The notes beneath the pieces were generated by a model. That model was not told the DNA's origin, made no database searches, and saw only the letters and a program-made list of their open reading frames with translations. A program made the position numbers and the translations under genes. From Chryseobacterium taklimakanense (lineage in GTDB: Bacteria; Bacteroidota; Bacteroidia; Flavobacteriales; Weeksellaceae), in contig NZ_LT906465.1 of NCBI RefSeq assembly GCF_900187185.1, positions 1,488,001 to 1,552,000 on the forward strand: a stretch of DNA of 64,000 nucleotides, in the 5' to 3' direction. Below are positions 44,294 to 53,320 of this stretch, piece by piece (within the stretch, counting starts at the first letter, position 1; each line of letters starts with the position of its first letter).

Positions 44294-44845
44294 TTATTCT
44301 TCGTAATTTTCTTTGATGTAATCTTCTATCTTCTGTTTGGCATAGTGGTAGTTGGTTTTCAGGGTTCCAACCGACATGTCCAGAATTTTGCTCATTTCTT
44401 CATACGGCAGGTCATCATAATACCTCATCGTGAAAACGAGCCGCTGTTTTTCCGGCAGGCTTTGTATCGCCCGCTGCAGGAGCATCTGAATTTCATCGGC
44501 ACCAGTTCCTGCGTTGTCCGCAACCAGATTCTGCATATAATAATCTGCATCTTCATCGGTTTTCTGCATCTTCTTCATTTTATTGAGCTGCTGCAGCGCT
44601 TCGTTGGTTGCGATTCTGTAAAGCCAGGTGTACAGTTGGCTGTCCTGTTTGAACTGGTGGAAATTCTGATATGTTTTTATAAAAGTTTCCTGCAGTACGT
44701 CCTGGGCCAAATCGTGGTCTACAATCAATCTGCGGATATGCCAATACAGCCTGCTCTGATAAGCATCCATCAAAGTTCGAAGGCCTTTTTCGCGGCTTCG
44801 CTCTTCAGACATCATCGCAATTATTTCTGCGTCTTTAATCTTCAT
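44294..44845 (-). CDS. ECF-family RNA polymerase sigma factor
   Basis: 183-residue alternative sigma factor. Region 2 (about 15-90) shows AQDVLQETFIKTYQNFHQF and LYTWLYRIATNEALQQLNK; region 4 (about 120-175) shows SLPEKQRLVFTMRYYDDL and the helix-turn-helix YEEMSKILDMSVGTLKTNYHYAK. Followed by a membrane protein and a CpxP-like periplasmic protein, an arrangement of an envelope-stress regulon. A near-consensus -7 (TAACTTTA) lies about 30 bases upstream on the minus strand. Confidence 0.93.
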   Translation of the reverse strand: MKIKDAEIIAMMSEERSREKGLRTLMDAYQSRLYWHIRRLIVDHDLAQDVLQETFIKTYQNFHQFKQDSQLYTWLYRIATNEALQQLNKMKKMQKTDEDADYYMQNLVADNAGTGADEIQMLLQRAIQSLPEKQRLVFTMRYYDDLPYEEMSKILDMSVGTLKTNYHYAKQKIEDYIKENYEE

Positions 44846-44989
44846 CAGATGCTTCGGTGGTTTGATTACTATTATTGGCTAAAGTTAAAAATATTCCCCG
44901 AAATTTTAAAGAATCCTTATTCAGGGCATGAATTTATCAGTAATCAAAAATCGTGAAAAAGTGCAGCTCGGCAAGATTTTTTTATTAAT

Positions 44990-44997
44990 TATCTTTG
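44990..44997 (+). promoter_or_regulatory. -7 promoter box abutting the DUF2520 gene
   Basis: TATCTTTG, four bases before the ATG at 45002; predicts a leaderless or near-leaderless transcript. Confidence 0.55.
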
Positions 44998-45001
44998 TTA
45001 A

Positions 45002-45757
45002 ATGGAAACAGTAATCATCGGTTCAGGAAATGTTGCCTATCATTTGGCAAAGGCATTTACACAAAACGGAATCGCCATAAAACAGATTTTTGGCCGTAAC
45101 GAAGAAGCCTTAAAAACAATCTCTGAAGAAAACAACATTCCATACTCAACTCAAAACCTTGCGGACGCAGATTTCTATCTTATCTGCGTGAGTGATTCAG
45201 CTGTTGAAGAAATTTCAAAAATCATTGATAAAAAAGATTGTCTGGTTGCGCATACTTCCGGCTCGCTTCCGAAAGAAATTCTTGTGGGGGAATACCGAAA
45301 AGCCAGTTTTTATCCGTTACAAACTTTCTCAAAACCGAAAGACCTAGATTACAGCCAGATTCCTTTTTTCACCGAAGCTGAAAATGATGCAGACCAGAAA
45401 TTCCTTAAAAGTATTGCCTTGAGAATTTCTGAAAATGTGATGGTTACTGATTATGAAAAACGGAAATACGTTCATTTAACCGCTGTTTTCTCCTGCAATT
45501 TCGTGAATCATCTTTTTGCAAGGGCTAAAGAAGTCTCTGATTCGCAAAACATTCCTTTCGGGTTTTTCATTCCGTTGATTGATGAAACCGTAAGAAAAAT
45601 TCATTACCTCGATCCAAAAGATGCGCAAACCGGTCCAGCTGTTCGAAACGACGGCCGTGTTCTGCAGCTTCATGAAAAACTCATTACAAATGAAGAGCAT
45701 CTGAAACTGTACAAAGCGCTCAACGAATCCATCATGAAAATGTATGGGTTGAAGTAA
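45002..45757 (+). CDS. Rossmann-fold DUF2520 protein
   Basis: 251 residues. N-terminal Rossmann domain (METVIIGSGNVAYHLAKAF; GxGxxA-type nucleotide motif) like F420/NADP oxidoreductases, and the DUF2520 C-terminal helical domain (VHLTAVFSCNFVNHLFARA; GPAVRNDGRVLQLHEKL). Proteins of this kind are probable dehydrogenases; the substrate is unknown. The HTSGSLPKEI block around residue 82 is characteristic. The gene is divergent from the sigma operon. Confidence 0.85.
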   Translation: METVIIGSGNVAYHLAKAFTQNGIAIKQIFGRNEEALKTISEENNIPYSTQNLADADFYLICVSDSAVEEISKIIDKKDCLVAHTSGSLPKEILVGEYRKASFYPLQTFSKPKDLDYSQIPFFTEAENDADQKFLKSIALRISENVMVTDYEKRKYVHLTAVFSCNFVNHLFARAKEVSDSQNIPFGFFIPLIDETVRKIHYLDPKDAQTGPAVRNDGRVLQLHEKLITNEEHLKLYKALNESIMKMYGLK

Positions 45758-45842
45758 TTTATAATTAGTCAACATATTTTTTTTAGACTTACTGTAACAA
45801 AAAAACCAGAAGCTATACTTATTATAAAAAAATCTACAGATA

Positions 45843-46727
45843 ATGAAAAAATTATTTTCAGTTGTACTTTTGGCGATAACCCTGGCAGCAAGTGCCCAGG
45901 TAACTGCCAACCGTTTTTTCTATGAACTGACCTTCAAGCCGAAACAGGATTCCACAAGAATGGATAAAGTGATGACTGTTCTGGACATCACTCCGGAAAA
46001 ATCCCTGTTCCGAGATTTTACAACAATTTCCCAGGATTCCCTAATCAAGTCTAAAGTGGAAATGATGCAGAAATCTGGGGTGTTCACGGATTTGTCTAAG
46101 TTAATGAAAATGCCGAAATTTTCTTACAAAGTGACCAAAACCTATCCCTCAATGGAAGTGCAGTATGTCGAAACCATCTTAAACGGAATGACGCCCGTAC
46201 AGTTGATGTACAAGGAAAAACCGGATTTCAGATGGGCAATCTCCAATGAAAAAGCAAAAATCGGTGAATACAACGCACAAAAAGCAACCACAGAGTTCGG
46301 CGGCAGAAAATGGACCGCCTGGTTTTCCACTGACCTGCCTTTCCAGGACGGACCGTATAAATTCAACGGATTGCCAGGCCTGATTGTAAAAATAGAAGAC
46401 GCCAGCAAAAACTATTCTTGGGAGTTGAAAGGCAATAAGAAAGTACCAAACTTCGAAGAACTGACCTATATGGAGAAAATGATGCCGGGCGGTGCCGGAC
46501 AGATAACCGAAGTAAAACGAGACAAATTTGAAAAGACATTTGCAGATTACAAAAAAGATCCGTTTGCTTCATTCAGACCTCATATGACGCCGCAAATAAT
46601 GTCCCAGAAAATGCCTGGCAGCGACCAAACAATTGGCGAAATGATTAAAGATCAGGAAAAAAGAACCAAAGATTTCTATAACTCTACAGACAATCCGATC
46701 GAGTTTTATACACCGGCTAAAAAATAG
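45843..46727 (+). CDS. GLPGLI-family secreted protein
   Basis: 294 residues. Signal peptide MKKLFSVVLLAITLAASAQ. The family-naming motif GLPGLI occurs in KFNGLPGLIVKIED near residue 180, preceded by WTAWFSTDLPFQDGPY as is typical. These proteins are restricted to Bacteroidota, where some resemble GldN/PorN-associated or TonB-regulon genes, but the function is unknown. Monocistronic, ended by a strong terminator. No feature links it to its neighbours. Confidence 0.9.
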   Translation: MKKLFSVVLLAITLAASAQVTANRFFYELTFKPKQDSTRMDKVMTVLDITPEKSLFRDFTTISQDSLIKSKVEMMQKSGVFTDLSKLMKMPKFSYKVTKTYPSMEVQYVETILNGMTPVQLMYKEKPDFRWAISNEKAKIGEYNAQKATTEFGGRKWTAWFSTDLPFQDGPYKFNGLPGLIVKIEDASKNYSWELKGNKKVPNFEELTYMEKMMPGGAGQITEVKRDKFEKTFADYKKDPFASFRPHMTPQIMSQKMPGSDQTIGEMIKDQEKRTKDFYNSTDNPIEFYTPAKK

Positions 46728-46756
46728 CAATCATAGTTTAACTATATTATACAGGG

Positions 46757-46789
46757 AGTCGGAAGCAGATTTATTTGCTTCCGATTTTT
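46757..46789 (+). terminator. Terminator of the GLPGLI gene
   Basis: TCGGAAGCA (46759-46767) and TGCTTCCGA (46776-46784), perfect 9-bp stem, then TTTTT. Confidence 0.94.
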
Positions 46790-46836
46790 AGTTTATGAGT
46801 TTTGTCAAGTCTTATTTAGATTTAATTTAAATAACG

Positions 46837-46844
46837 TATATTTG
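46837..46844 (+). promoter_or_regulatory. -7 promoter box of feoAB
   Basis: TATATTTG, 19 bases before the TTG start at 46864. No Fur box was confidently recognised. Confidence 0.6.
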
Positions 46845-46863
46845 CAGTCCAAAATATAATGGT

Positions 46864-47115
46864 TTGAAAAGAGATGATTCCGGTAAACTTTGCTGCTACC
46901 CCTTGAATAAAGAGGGAAAAATCACCGATTACGATAATGACGACCTGAAGATGCCGGGAAAAATTATTGAGATGGGGCTCCTTCCGGATACGCCTTTCAA
47001 AATCCTGTATCAGGCACCTTTCAACGGGCCGCTTTACATAGAATTTGGCGCAGAAAAAAGCCGTATCGCTCTGCGTGAGGAAGAAGCCAGATTCATCATT
47101 GTAGAACCTAATTAA
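46864..47115 (+). CDS. feoA: Ferrous iron transport protein A
   Basis: Small cytoplasmic SH3-like protein that supports FeoB. 83 residues with the FeoA core PGKIIEMGLLPDTPFKILYQAP, IEFGAEKSRIALREEEARFI. The start is TTG at 46864 (KRDDSGKLCCYPLNK follows): the nearby ATG at 46859 is out of frame and hits a stop at once, and no other start exists in frame after the -7 box. The CC pair near residue 11 is unusual for FeoA. feoB follows 75 bases downstream. Confidence 0.9.
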   Translation: MKRDDSGKLCCYPLNKEGKITDYDNDDLKMPGKIIEMGLLPDTPFKILYQAPFNGPLYIEFGAEKSRIALREEEARFIIVEPN

Positions 47116-47190
47116 TTTTGTGAACTTTTTTAGAGGATAAGTTCTATCTTAAAAATCCATTAAACTTTTGTTCCTTTTGGTTCAAAAAAA

Positions 47191-49227
47191 ATGCAAAGTA
47201 ACCTTCAAAATAAAAAAGTTCTTTTAGTCGGAAATCCCAACGTCGGAAAATCGACCATTTTCAACGCGCTTTGCAATAAAAATCAAAAGACCGGGAATTA
47301 CGCTGGCGTTACCGTGGCTTCACACTCCGGTTTTTACACTTACAACAACGAGGAAGTAGAGGTCATCGATTTGCCGGGATCCTACAGTATTTATCCCAGT
47401 TCTGAGGACGAAGCTATTTTCACAAAATTTTTAATTGAGGAACAGCATAATTACTCAGGAGTAGTATACGTTTTGGATTCCATGAATCTAAAGCGCGGTT
47501 TGCTGCTTTTCCAGCAGATTCAGGATTTGGGCATTCCACTCATTCTGGTTGCCAATCAGTTAGACGAGGCAGAACGCCGCGGCACTACCATCAATTTTGA
47601 TGAGCTTTCAATAGAATTAGGCGTAAAAATTATAAAATCAAACGCCAAAGAGAAAATTGGCCTTGAAGATTTGCGGGAAGCCATTTATCAGGATGAATTT
47701 CAAAAATCGGAAAAAGTTTCTTTTGAAATACCGATGGAGCAGCGTGCTGTAGTTCACAAAATCGCTTCTCAAACCCACGAAAAGAATCCGTATAAAGTCT
47801 GGACCCTTTTGTCATCAGAAACTTATCTTGGAAAGCTTGATACGCTTGATGACAAACTGAACGAAAATGATACCAAGTGTATCGTTCCCAAGCGTTTGCA
47901 GACACAGGAAACCATCAGAAGGTATCAGAACATAGATAAAACCGTACAGAAAGTTGTTTCAAAAACGCCGCAGTTTAAGGAACTATTCACCGAGAAACTC
48001 GATAAACTTCTGGTTCATAAATTTTGGGGCTATGTTTTTTTCGGAGCGATTTTACTGCTGATTTTCCAACTGGTATTTTTCATGGCAGAATATCCGATGA
48101 ACTGGATCGACAGCGGTTTCGTATGGCTTTCTGAATTTGCAAAAAATACCCTTCCCGAAGGCCCTCTAAACAGTTTGATTTCGGACGGAATTATTCCGGG
48201 ATTGGGTGGAATCATCATTTTTGCACCACAAATCGGCATCCTGCTATATTTCCTTTATCTTTTGGAAGATTCCGGGTATATGTCGCGGGTTATTTTCCTG
48301 ATGGACCGATTCTTAAAGCCTTTTGGCCTCAACGGAAAAAGTATCGTACCGTTAATTTCCGGTGTGGCGTGCGCAATTCCAGCCATTATGTCCACCCGGA
48401 ATATTGAAAATGTAAAAGAACGCTTGATTACGATTCTGGTGACACCTTTTATGACCTGTTCTGCAAGGCTTCCGGTTTACAGCATTATTATTGCCTTAGT
48501 TATCCCCGCAAAGAAATTTTTAGGAATCGATTACCGTGCGATCGCGCTTTTGGTGATGTACCTTCTGGGGTTTGTTACGGCGCTTTTATCATCATTAATC
48601 CTGAAAAAGGTGATAAGACAGAATTATAAAAGCTTCCTGATTATGGATTTGCCTCCTTATAAAATGCCGCTTTTCGGGTATGATTTTAAACTGATGCTCG
48701 AAAAAGTGTGGGATTTTATTACTGGAGCAGGAAAAGTTATCTTCGCAGTGAGCGTGATTCTTTGGGCATTGAGTTATATCGGTCCAAAACAGAATGAAAA
48801 CCAAATTGTGGCGACGGATGTTCACCTGGATCATTCTTATCTGGCAAAATTGGGACGTGGAATTGAGCCGGTGGTTGCACCGCTGGGTTACGACTGGAAG
48901 ATGGGCGTTTCCGTCATTTCAAGTTTCGCAGCGAGGGAGGTTTTTGTAGGTACAATGTCAACACTTTACAGTTTGGATGACGATGTGCCTGAACAGAAAA
49001 TCCTGGAAAAAATGCGCACCGACGTGAAACCTAACGGAGAAAAAGTGTTCTCATTCGCGACCGGGATTTCAATCTTGATTTATTATGCCTTTGCAATGCA
49101 GTGTATTTCAACTATCGCAGTTGTTTACAGGGAAACAAAAAGTTGGAAATGGACGCTCATCCAACTCGTTGGTATGACGGGGCTCGCCTATATTGTGGCA
49201 ATGGCAGCGTATCAGTTTTTTAAATAA
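47191..49227 (+). CDS. feoB: Ferrous iron transport protein B
   Basis: Inner-membrane Fe(II) transporter with a cytoplasmic GTPase domain. 678 residues. G1 is GNPNVGKST (about 14-22), G3 is DLPGSY, and NQLD is the G4 motif. The membrane part (about 275-678) contains the gate motifs PLISGVACAIPAIMSTR and TPFMTCSARLPVYSI, and a second gate block VISSFAAREVFVGTM. Operon: feoA, feoB and a 50-residue Cys-rich membrane peptide, which together form the ferrous uptake system. Confidence 0.97.
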   Translation: MQSNLQNKKVLLVGNPNVGKSTIFNALCNKNQKTGNYAGVTVASHSGFYTYNNEEVEVIDLPGSYSIYPSSEDEAIFTKFLIEEQHNYSGVVYVLDSMNLKRGLLLFQQIQDLGIPLILVANQLDEAERRGTTINFDELSIELGVKIIKSNAKEKIGLEDLREAIYQDEFQKSEKVSFEIPMEQRAVVHKIASQTHEKNPYKVWTLLSSETYLGKLDTLDDKLNENDTKCIVPKRLQTQETIRRYQNIDKTVQKVVSKTPQFKELFTEKLDKLLVHKFWGYVFFGAILLLIFQLVFFMAEYPMNWIDSGFVWLSEFAKNTLPEGPLNSLISDGIIPGLGGIIIFAPQIGILLYFLYLLEDSGYMSRVIFLMDRFLKPFGLNGKSIVPLISGVACAIPAIMSTRNIENVKERLITILVTPFMTCSARLPVYSIIIALVIPAKKFLGIDYRAIALLVMYLLGFVTALLSSLILKKVIRQNYKSFLIMDLPPYKMPLFGYDFKLMLEKVWDFITGAGKVIFAVSVILWALSYIGPKQNENQIVATDVHLDHSYLAKLGRGIEPVVAPLGYDWKMGVSVISSFAAREVFVGTMSTLYSLDDDVPEQKILEKMRTDVKPNGEKVFSFATGISILIYYAFAMQCISTIAVVYRETKSWKWTLIQLVGMTGLAYIVAMAAYQFFK

Positions 49228-49312
49228 TTTGGAATGGTTTGAAAATTGTTCGACATTGTTGGGTAGTTGAACAGAAGAGTTCAAACTTTTAAACTACATC
49301 AAACACATAAAA

Positions 49313-49465
49313 ATGGAAAACACACTTCTTTTACAATATATTATCGTTGTAGCCATCGTTTTGTTTGCGGGATATTCCATTTTTAAAATCATAAAAAAGA
49401 ATTTTTCGCCTTCAAAATTCAAAAGTAAAAGAACGGGATGCGACCGTGATTGTGGTTGTTCTTAA
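49313..49465 (+). CDS. FeoB-associated Cys-rich membrane peptide
   Basis: A 50-residue peptide, shorter than usual gene-calling limits: MENTLLLQYIIVVAIVLFAG is the start of a single membrane helix (about residues 5-25), then a basic linker (FKIIKKNFSPSKFKSKR) and the end TGCDRDCGCS with three cysteines. Position 85 bases after feoB and the topology match the FeoB-associated Cys-rich membrane proteins. The cysteines may bind iron or join redox chemistry at the cytoplasmic face; this is inference. Confidence 0.82.
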   Translation: MENTLLLQYIIVVAIVLFAGYSIFKIIKKNFSPSKFKSKRTGCDRDCGCS

Positions 49466-49512
49466 CTTTTCCACAAATGCGCTCATTAAGAAAAATTAAC
49501 TCTGCGATTTCA

Positions 49513-49520
49513 TAACTTTG
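49513..49520 (+). promoter_or_regulatory. -7 promoter box of glmM
   Basis: TAACTTTG, 37 bases before the ATG at 49558. Confidence 0.55.
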
Positions 49521-49557
49521 CAGTAATTTCAATTCTGAATTTCAAACAAAGATTTTT

Positions 49558-50940
49558 ATGTCCTTAATCAAAAGTATATCAGGAATCCGCGGAACCATCG
49601 GCGGGAAAGTAGATGATAATTTAACGCCGGTAGATGTGGTGAAATTCACTGCTGCATTCGGAAGCTGGCTTCAAAAAAATAAAAACAAAAAAGATTTAAC
49701 CCTCGTTATTGGCCGCGACGCGCGGATTTCCGGAGCAATGGTGAATTCACTGGTCACCGCAACACTGCAGGGACTGGGGATCAATGTAGTGGATTTGGGG
49801 CTTTCAACCACGCCAACGGTGGAAGTTATGGTTCCTGAACTGAATGCTGACGGTGGCATTATCCTTACCGCTTCTCACAATCCTAAACAATGGAACGCCC
49901 TGAAACTTCTGAACGAAAAAGGAGAATTCATCAGTGGTGAAAACGGCGCAGAAGTATTAAAAATCGCTGAAAATGAAGATTTTGAATTCGCTGAAGTAGA
50001 TAATTTAGGAAAATATGAAACCCGAGACGATGCGTTCGACATCCACATCAGGAAAATCCTTGATTTGCCGATGGTTGATGCAGATGCCGTGAAAGCCAAA
50101 AAATTCAAGGTCGTTTTGGATGCTGTCAATTCAACAGGTGGAATTTCACTGCCGCCGCTTTTAGAAAAATTGGGTTGTGAAGTTATCAAACTTTACTGTG
50201 AGCCAAACGGTCAGTTTCCGCATAATCCTGAGCCTTTGAAAGAGCATTTAACTGATATCTGCGAGCTTGTAAAAAAAGAAAATGCAGATTTGGGCATCGT
50301 AGTTGACCCGGATGTTGACCGACTTGCTTTAATTGACGAAAAGGGAGAAATGTTCGGCGAAGAATATACTTTGGTTGCCGTTGCAGATTACCTTTTGAAA
50401 AACAAAAATGGGGTTGCGATTTCCAACCTGTCTTCGAGCCGCGCATTGAGAGATGTGGCACAAAAACATAACTCAGAATATTTCGCGAGTGCCGTAGGCG
50501 AAGTGAATGTGGTGAATTTAATGAAAGAAAAAAATGCGGTGATTGGCGGCGAAGGAAATGGGGGGATCATTTATCCCGATCTGCATTACGGAAGAGATTC
50601 TTTAGTGGGTATCGCGCTGTTTTTGACGCATTTAGCCAAAGAAAACAAGACAGTTTCCGAAATGCGCGATTCTTACCCAGCGTATTTTATGGGCAAAAAG
50701 AAGATTGAGCTCACTCCGGAAATCGATGTAGATTCGCTTTTAACCAAAATGGAAAAAGAGTATCAAAATGAACAGGTGTCTACCGTAGATGGCGTTAAAA
50801 TAGATTTTGCAGAAAATTGGGTTCACCTGAGAAAATCGAACACAGAACCGATTATCAGGATTTATACAGAAGCCAAATCGCAGGAAGAAGCCGATAAACT
50901 GGGCGATGATATTATTGCCAAGATTAAAAGTTTGATTTAG
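49558..50940 (+). CDS. glmM: Phosphoglucosamine mutase (alpha-D-phosphohexomutase)
   Basis: Converts glucosamine 6-phosphate to glucosamine 1-phosphate for UDP-GlcNAc, the precursor of peptidoglycan and lipid A. 460 residues. The phosphoserine is Ser106 in LTASHNP; the metal-binding DPDVDRLAL and sugar-binding GGEGNGG motifs and the C-terminal phosphate-binding LRKSNTEPIIRIY follow. In Bacteroidota, members of this family may also act on mannose or glucose phosphates, so GlmM is the best but not the only possible reading. Confidence 0.9.
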   Translation: MSLIKSISGIRGTIGGKVDDNLTPVDVVKFTAAFGSWLQKNKNKKDLTLVIGRDARISGAMVNSLVTATLQGLGINVVDLGLSTTPTVEVMVPELNADGGIILTASHNPKQWNALKLLNEKGEFISGENGAEVLKIAENEDFEFAEVDNLGKYETRDDAFDIHIRKILDLPMVDADAVKAKKFKVVLDAVNSTGGISLPPLLEKLGCEVIKLYCEPNGQFPHNPEPLKEHLTDICELVKKENADLGIVVDPDVDRLALIDEKGEMFGEEYTLVAVADYLLKNKNGVAISNLSSSRALRDVAQKHNSEYFASAVGEVNVVNLMKEKNAVIGGEGNGGIIYPDLHYGRDSLVGIALFLTHLAKENKTVSEMRDSYPAYFMGKKKIELTPEIDVDSLLTKMEKEYQNEQVSTVDGVKIDFAENWVHLRKSNTEPIIRIYTEAKSQEEADKLGDDIIAKIKSLI

Positions 50941-51034
50941 GTCAGATTTTATTATATTTAAAGATTATAATTTATATGTTTTTTCGAAGTTGAGATAGAT
51001 TTTCCCTGCATTGAAAAGACTTTGAGATAAAATA

Positions 51035-52405
51035 TTGGAAGAATTTTTTGAAAATGAACTTGCAAAAAAGTTCGAGGAGATGATTGAAAACAATGAAGAG
51101 TTTTACTTCGATACCGAAGAACTCGAGGATATCATCATTTACTATCTGGAACTGGGAGATTTTTCCTATGCAGAAATGGCGGTAAATTTCGGCCTGAAGC
51201 TGCACCCGAATTCCATCGAAATTAAAACCAAGAAACTGGAAGTTTTACTTGAGCTTGAGGACTACAATCAGGCAAAAAACCTCATCACAGAACTGAAAGC
51301 TTCATGTATGGAGAGTACCGATTTTCTGGTTTGCTGCGCTAAATATTATTCAAACCTCGGCAATCCCAGAAGGGCGATTGAATATTGCCAAAAAGCGCTG
51401 GAACTGGAAGAGGAAGAAAACTTCCTTCACAATTTCATTGCCGATGAATTCGTGAATCTTGGCGATCCTTTCAGTGCATTGAAACATTATAAGGAAGCTT
51501 TAAAAGCCGATCCAAATGATGATTATGCTCTTGAAAACACAATGATTTGTTTCAGCGACCTGAAAAAATACGATGAAGCCATCAGCTTCCTGAATGAATA
51601 TCTGGATGATTTTCCGTTCTCAGAAACGGCATGGTTCGAGTACGGCCAGTTTCACTTCAACAGAAAAAATTATGAGGAAGCGATCAGGGGATTCGATTAT
51701 CTTTTGGCCATAAACTCCTCATCAGTTGGTGTTTACTCAAATAAAGCGGCGTGTTATGAAGCATTGGGAAACTTCTCAAAAGCTATCGATGTCTACGGCG
51801 AAATGCTCGAACTGGAATATACAAAAGCCTTCACTTATTATAAGATTGGCCTTTGCTACAAGGAAATGAAGCAGCTGGTGAACGCGCTTTCATCTTTTCA
51901 GAAATCTTTGATTGAGGACCCGCAGTTTTACCTGGCAATGATGGAGCAAAGCTACATTTACGAAGAAATGGGCGGGATGAAAGAAGCCCTGCATTTTGCC
52001 AAAGAAGCCACAAATCTGAACGAAAATAATCTTGATTATCAAAAGCGTCTGGCATTTCTGTATATCGATTCCGGAAAGTTTGAAGAGAGTTTATACTGCC
52101 TGAAAAAACTGGTAGATCACGAACCGAACCGGTTCTACAACTGGTATGCTTATGCGGAAGTGATTATGCTTTTGGGCGATTACGAAGATGCGGTGACAAC
52201 CCTTTTAAAAGCTACAAGAAAGCACAAGCGCGCAGAGCTTTACTATCAGTTAAGCAACTGCTATTATCATCTGAGAGAAGACGAAAAAGGCCGCGAGGCG
52301 CTGAGAAAAGCCCTGGAACTGGATCCAGGACTGGCCGAGGATATGCAGCAAAAATATCCTTACATAAAGGATGAAATGAAAAAAGTAAAATCCAAAAAGA
52401 AATAA
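51035..52405 (+). CDS. Tetratricopeptide-repeat protein
   Basis: 456-residue cytoplasmic protein made of about ten TPR units (examples: GNPRRAIEYCQKALELE, GDPFSALKHYKEALKADPN, GNFSKAIDVYGEMLELE, LREDEKGREALRKALELDPG). No signal peptide. The start is the TTG at 51035 (EEFFENELAKKFEEMIEN follows); there is no ATG until residue 16, and the acidic N-terminus EEFYFDTEELEDIIIYYLE appears to belong. TPR proteins mediate protein-protein contacts; the partner is not visible. It lies alone between glmM and the EamA gene. Confidence 0.83.
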   Translation: MEEFFENELAKKFEEMIENNEEFYFDTEELEDIIIYYLELGDFSYAEMAVNFGLKLHPNSIEIKTKKLEVLLELEDYNQAKNLITELKASCMESTDFLVCCAKYYSNLGNPRRAIEYCQKALELEEEENFLHNFIADEFVNLGDPFSALKHYKEALKADPNDDYALENTMICFSDLKKYDEAISFLNEYLDDFPFSETAWFEYGQFHFNRKNYEEAIRGFDYLLAINSSSVGVYSNKAACYEALGNFSKAIDVYGEMLELEYTKAFTYYKIGLCYKEMKQLVNALSSFQKSLIEDPQFYLAMMEQSYIYEEMGGMKEALHFAKEATNLNENNLDYQKRLAFLYIDSGKFEESLYCLKKLVDHEPNRFYNWYAYAEVIMLLGDYEDAVTTLLKATRKHKRAELYYQLSNCYYHLREDEKGREALRKALELDPGLAEDMQQKYPYIKDEMKKVKSKKK

Positions 52406-52408
52406 TTT

Positions 52409-52437
52409 CAAACCACAGCTTCGGTTGTGGTTTTTTT
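52409..52437. terminator. Terminator between TPR and EamA genes
   Basis: AACCACA (52411-52417), 8-base loop, TGTGGTT (52426-52432), then T run on the plus strand; lies between convergent genes. Confidence 0.88.
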
Positions 52438-53320
52438 ATTTTTGGGTTTTTCCGCGGAGGAATATCAGTCCCGCAATGATTACCGCTGCACCGACAAACT
52501 GCATCACCGACAGCTCTTCACCATCAATAATCCCCCATATGATAGCAACAATAGGCATCAGTAATGTCACGGTTGAACTAAACAGCGCGCTTGAAACGCT
52601 TAAAAGTCTGTAGTTGAGCATCATCGCCAGACCCGTGCCGAAAACTGAAAGCATCGAGACATACACCAGGCCTTCAAAATTATCTTTTGAAAAAGAAAAA
52701 TCCCTGAAAAAACCAGCAAAAACCAATGCTATAAGTGAGGGTACAAACAGCACAAACCCAAAAACAAACGCCGAAAGTGCCTTTGGTTCCACGTGTCCTA
52801 ATTTCGTTTTCACCGTCAGGCTGTTGATCGCATAAAGTAAGGTCGCCAGAAGAAGCAGTAATATCGGGATTATTTTCAGTTCACCGGCTTCACCACCACC
52901 CAAAGTAAGAATGCAAACTCCGGAAAAGCTTATAACCGTACCGATGATTTGCTGTTTTGTAGTTTTGGTGTTCCAAAACAGTGCCCCCAGAATAATGACG
53001 AAAATCGGCATCACCGAATTGATGATTCCTGCAACGGCACTGCTTATTTCGGTTTCTGCCATTGGAAACAGAAACATAGGAATAAAATTCCCGCAAGCGG
53101 CTGCTACCAAAAGATATTTCAGTTGTTTCCTGGGAAATTTTCTGATGTTTATAATTGCCAGCGGCATCAGGAGAACAGACGCAATGGCTATCCGCAAACT
53201 GCCAACTTCGTAGGGATTGTAATGCAGGAGAGATTTTTTAATTAAAATGAATGAAGAACCCCAGATCAGCGTAAGAACCACAAGAAGTACCCATTTTTCC
53301 TTTTCTTTACTCAGCTTCAT
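52436..53320 (-). CDS. EamA/DMT-family transporter
   Basis: 294-residue inner-membrane protein with ten hydrophobic helices arranged as two EamA repeats (first WVLLVVLTLIWGSSFILIK; second TLLYAINSLTVK region and SALFSSTVTLLMPIVAIIW). Members export metabolites, but the substrate is not predictable. The start codon directly abuts the stop of the upstream TonB-C-like gene on the same strand, so the two are probably cotranscribed without obvious functional link. Confidence 0.9.
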   Translation of the reverse strand: MKLSKEKEKWVLLVVLTLIWGSSFILIKKSLLHYNPYEVGSLRIAIASVLLMPLAIINIRKFPRKQLKYLLVAAACGNFIPMFLFPMAETEISSAVAGIINSVMPIFVIILGALFWNTKTTKQQIIGTVISFSGVCILTLGGGEAGELKIIPILLLLLATLLYAINSLTVKTKLGHVEPKALSAFVFGFVLFVPSLIALVFAGFFRDFSFSKDNFEGLVYVSMLSVFGTGLAMMLNYRLLSVSSALFSSTVTLLMPIVAIIWGIIDGEELSVMQFVGAAVIIAGLIFLRGKTQK

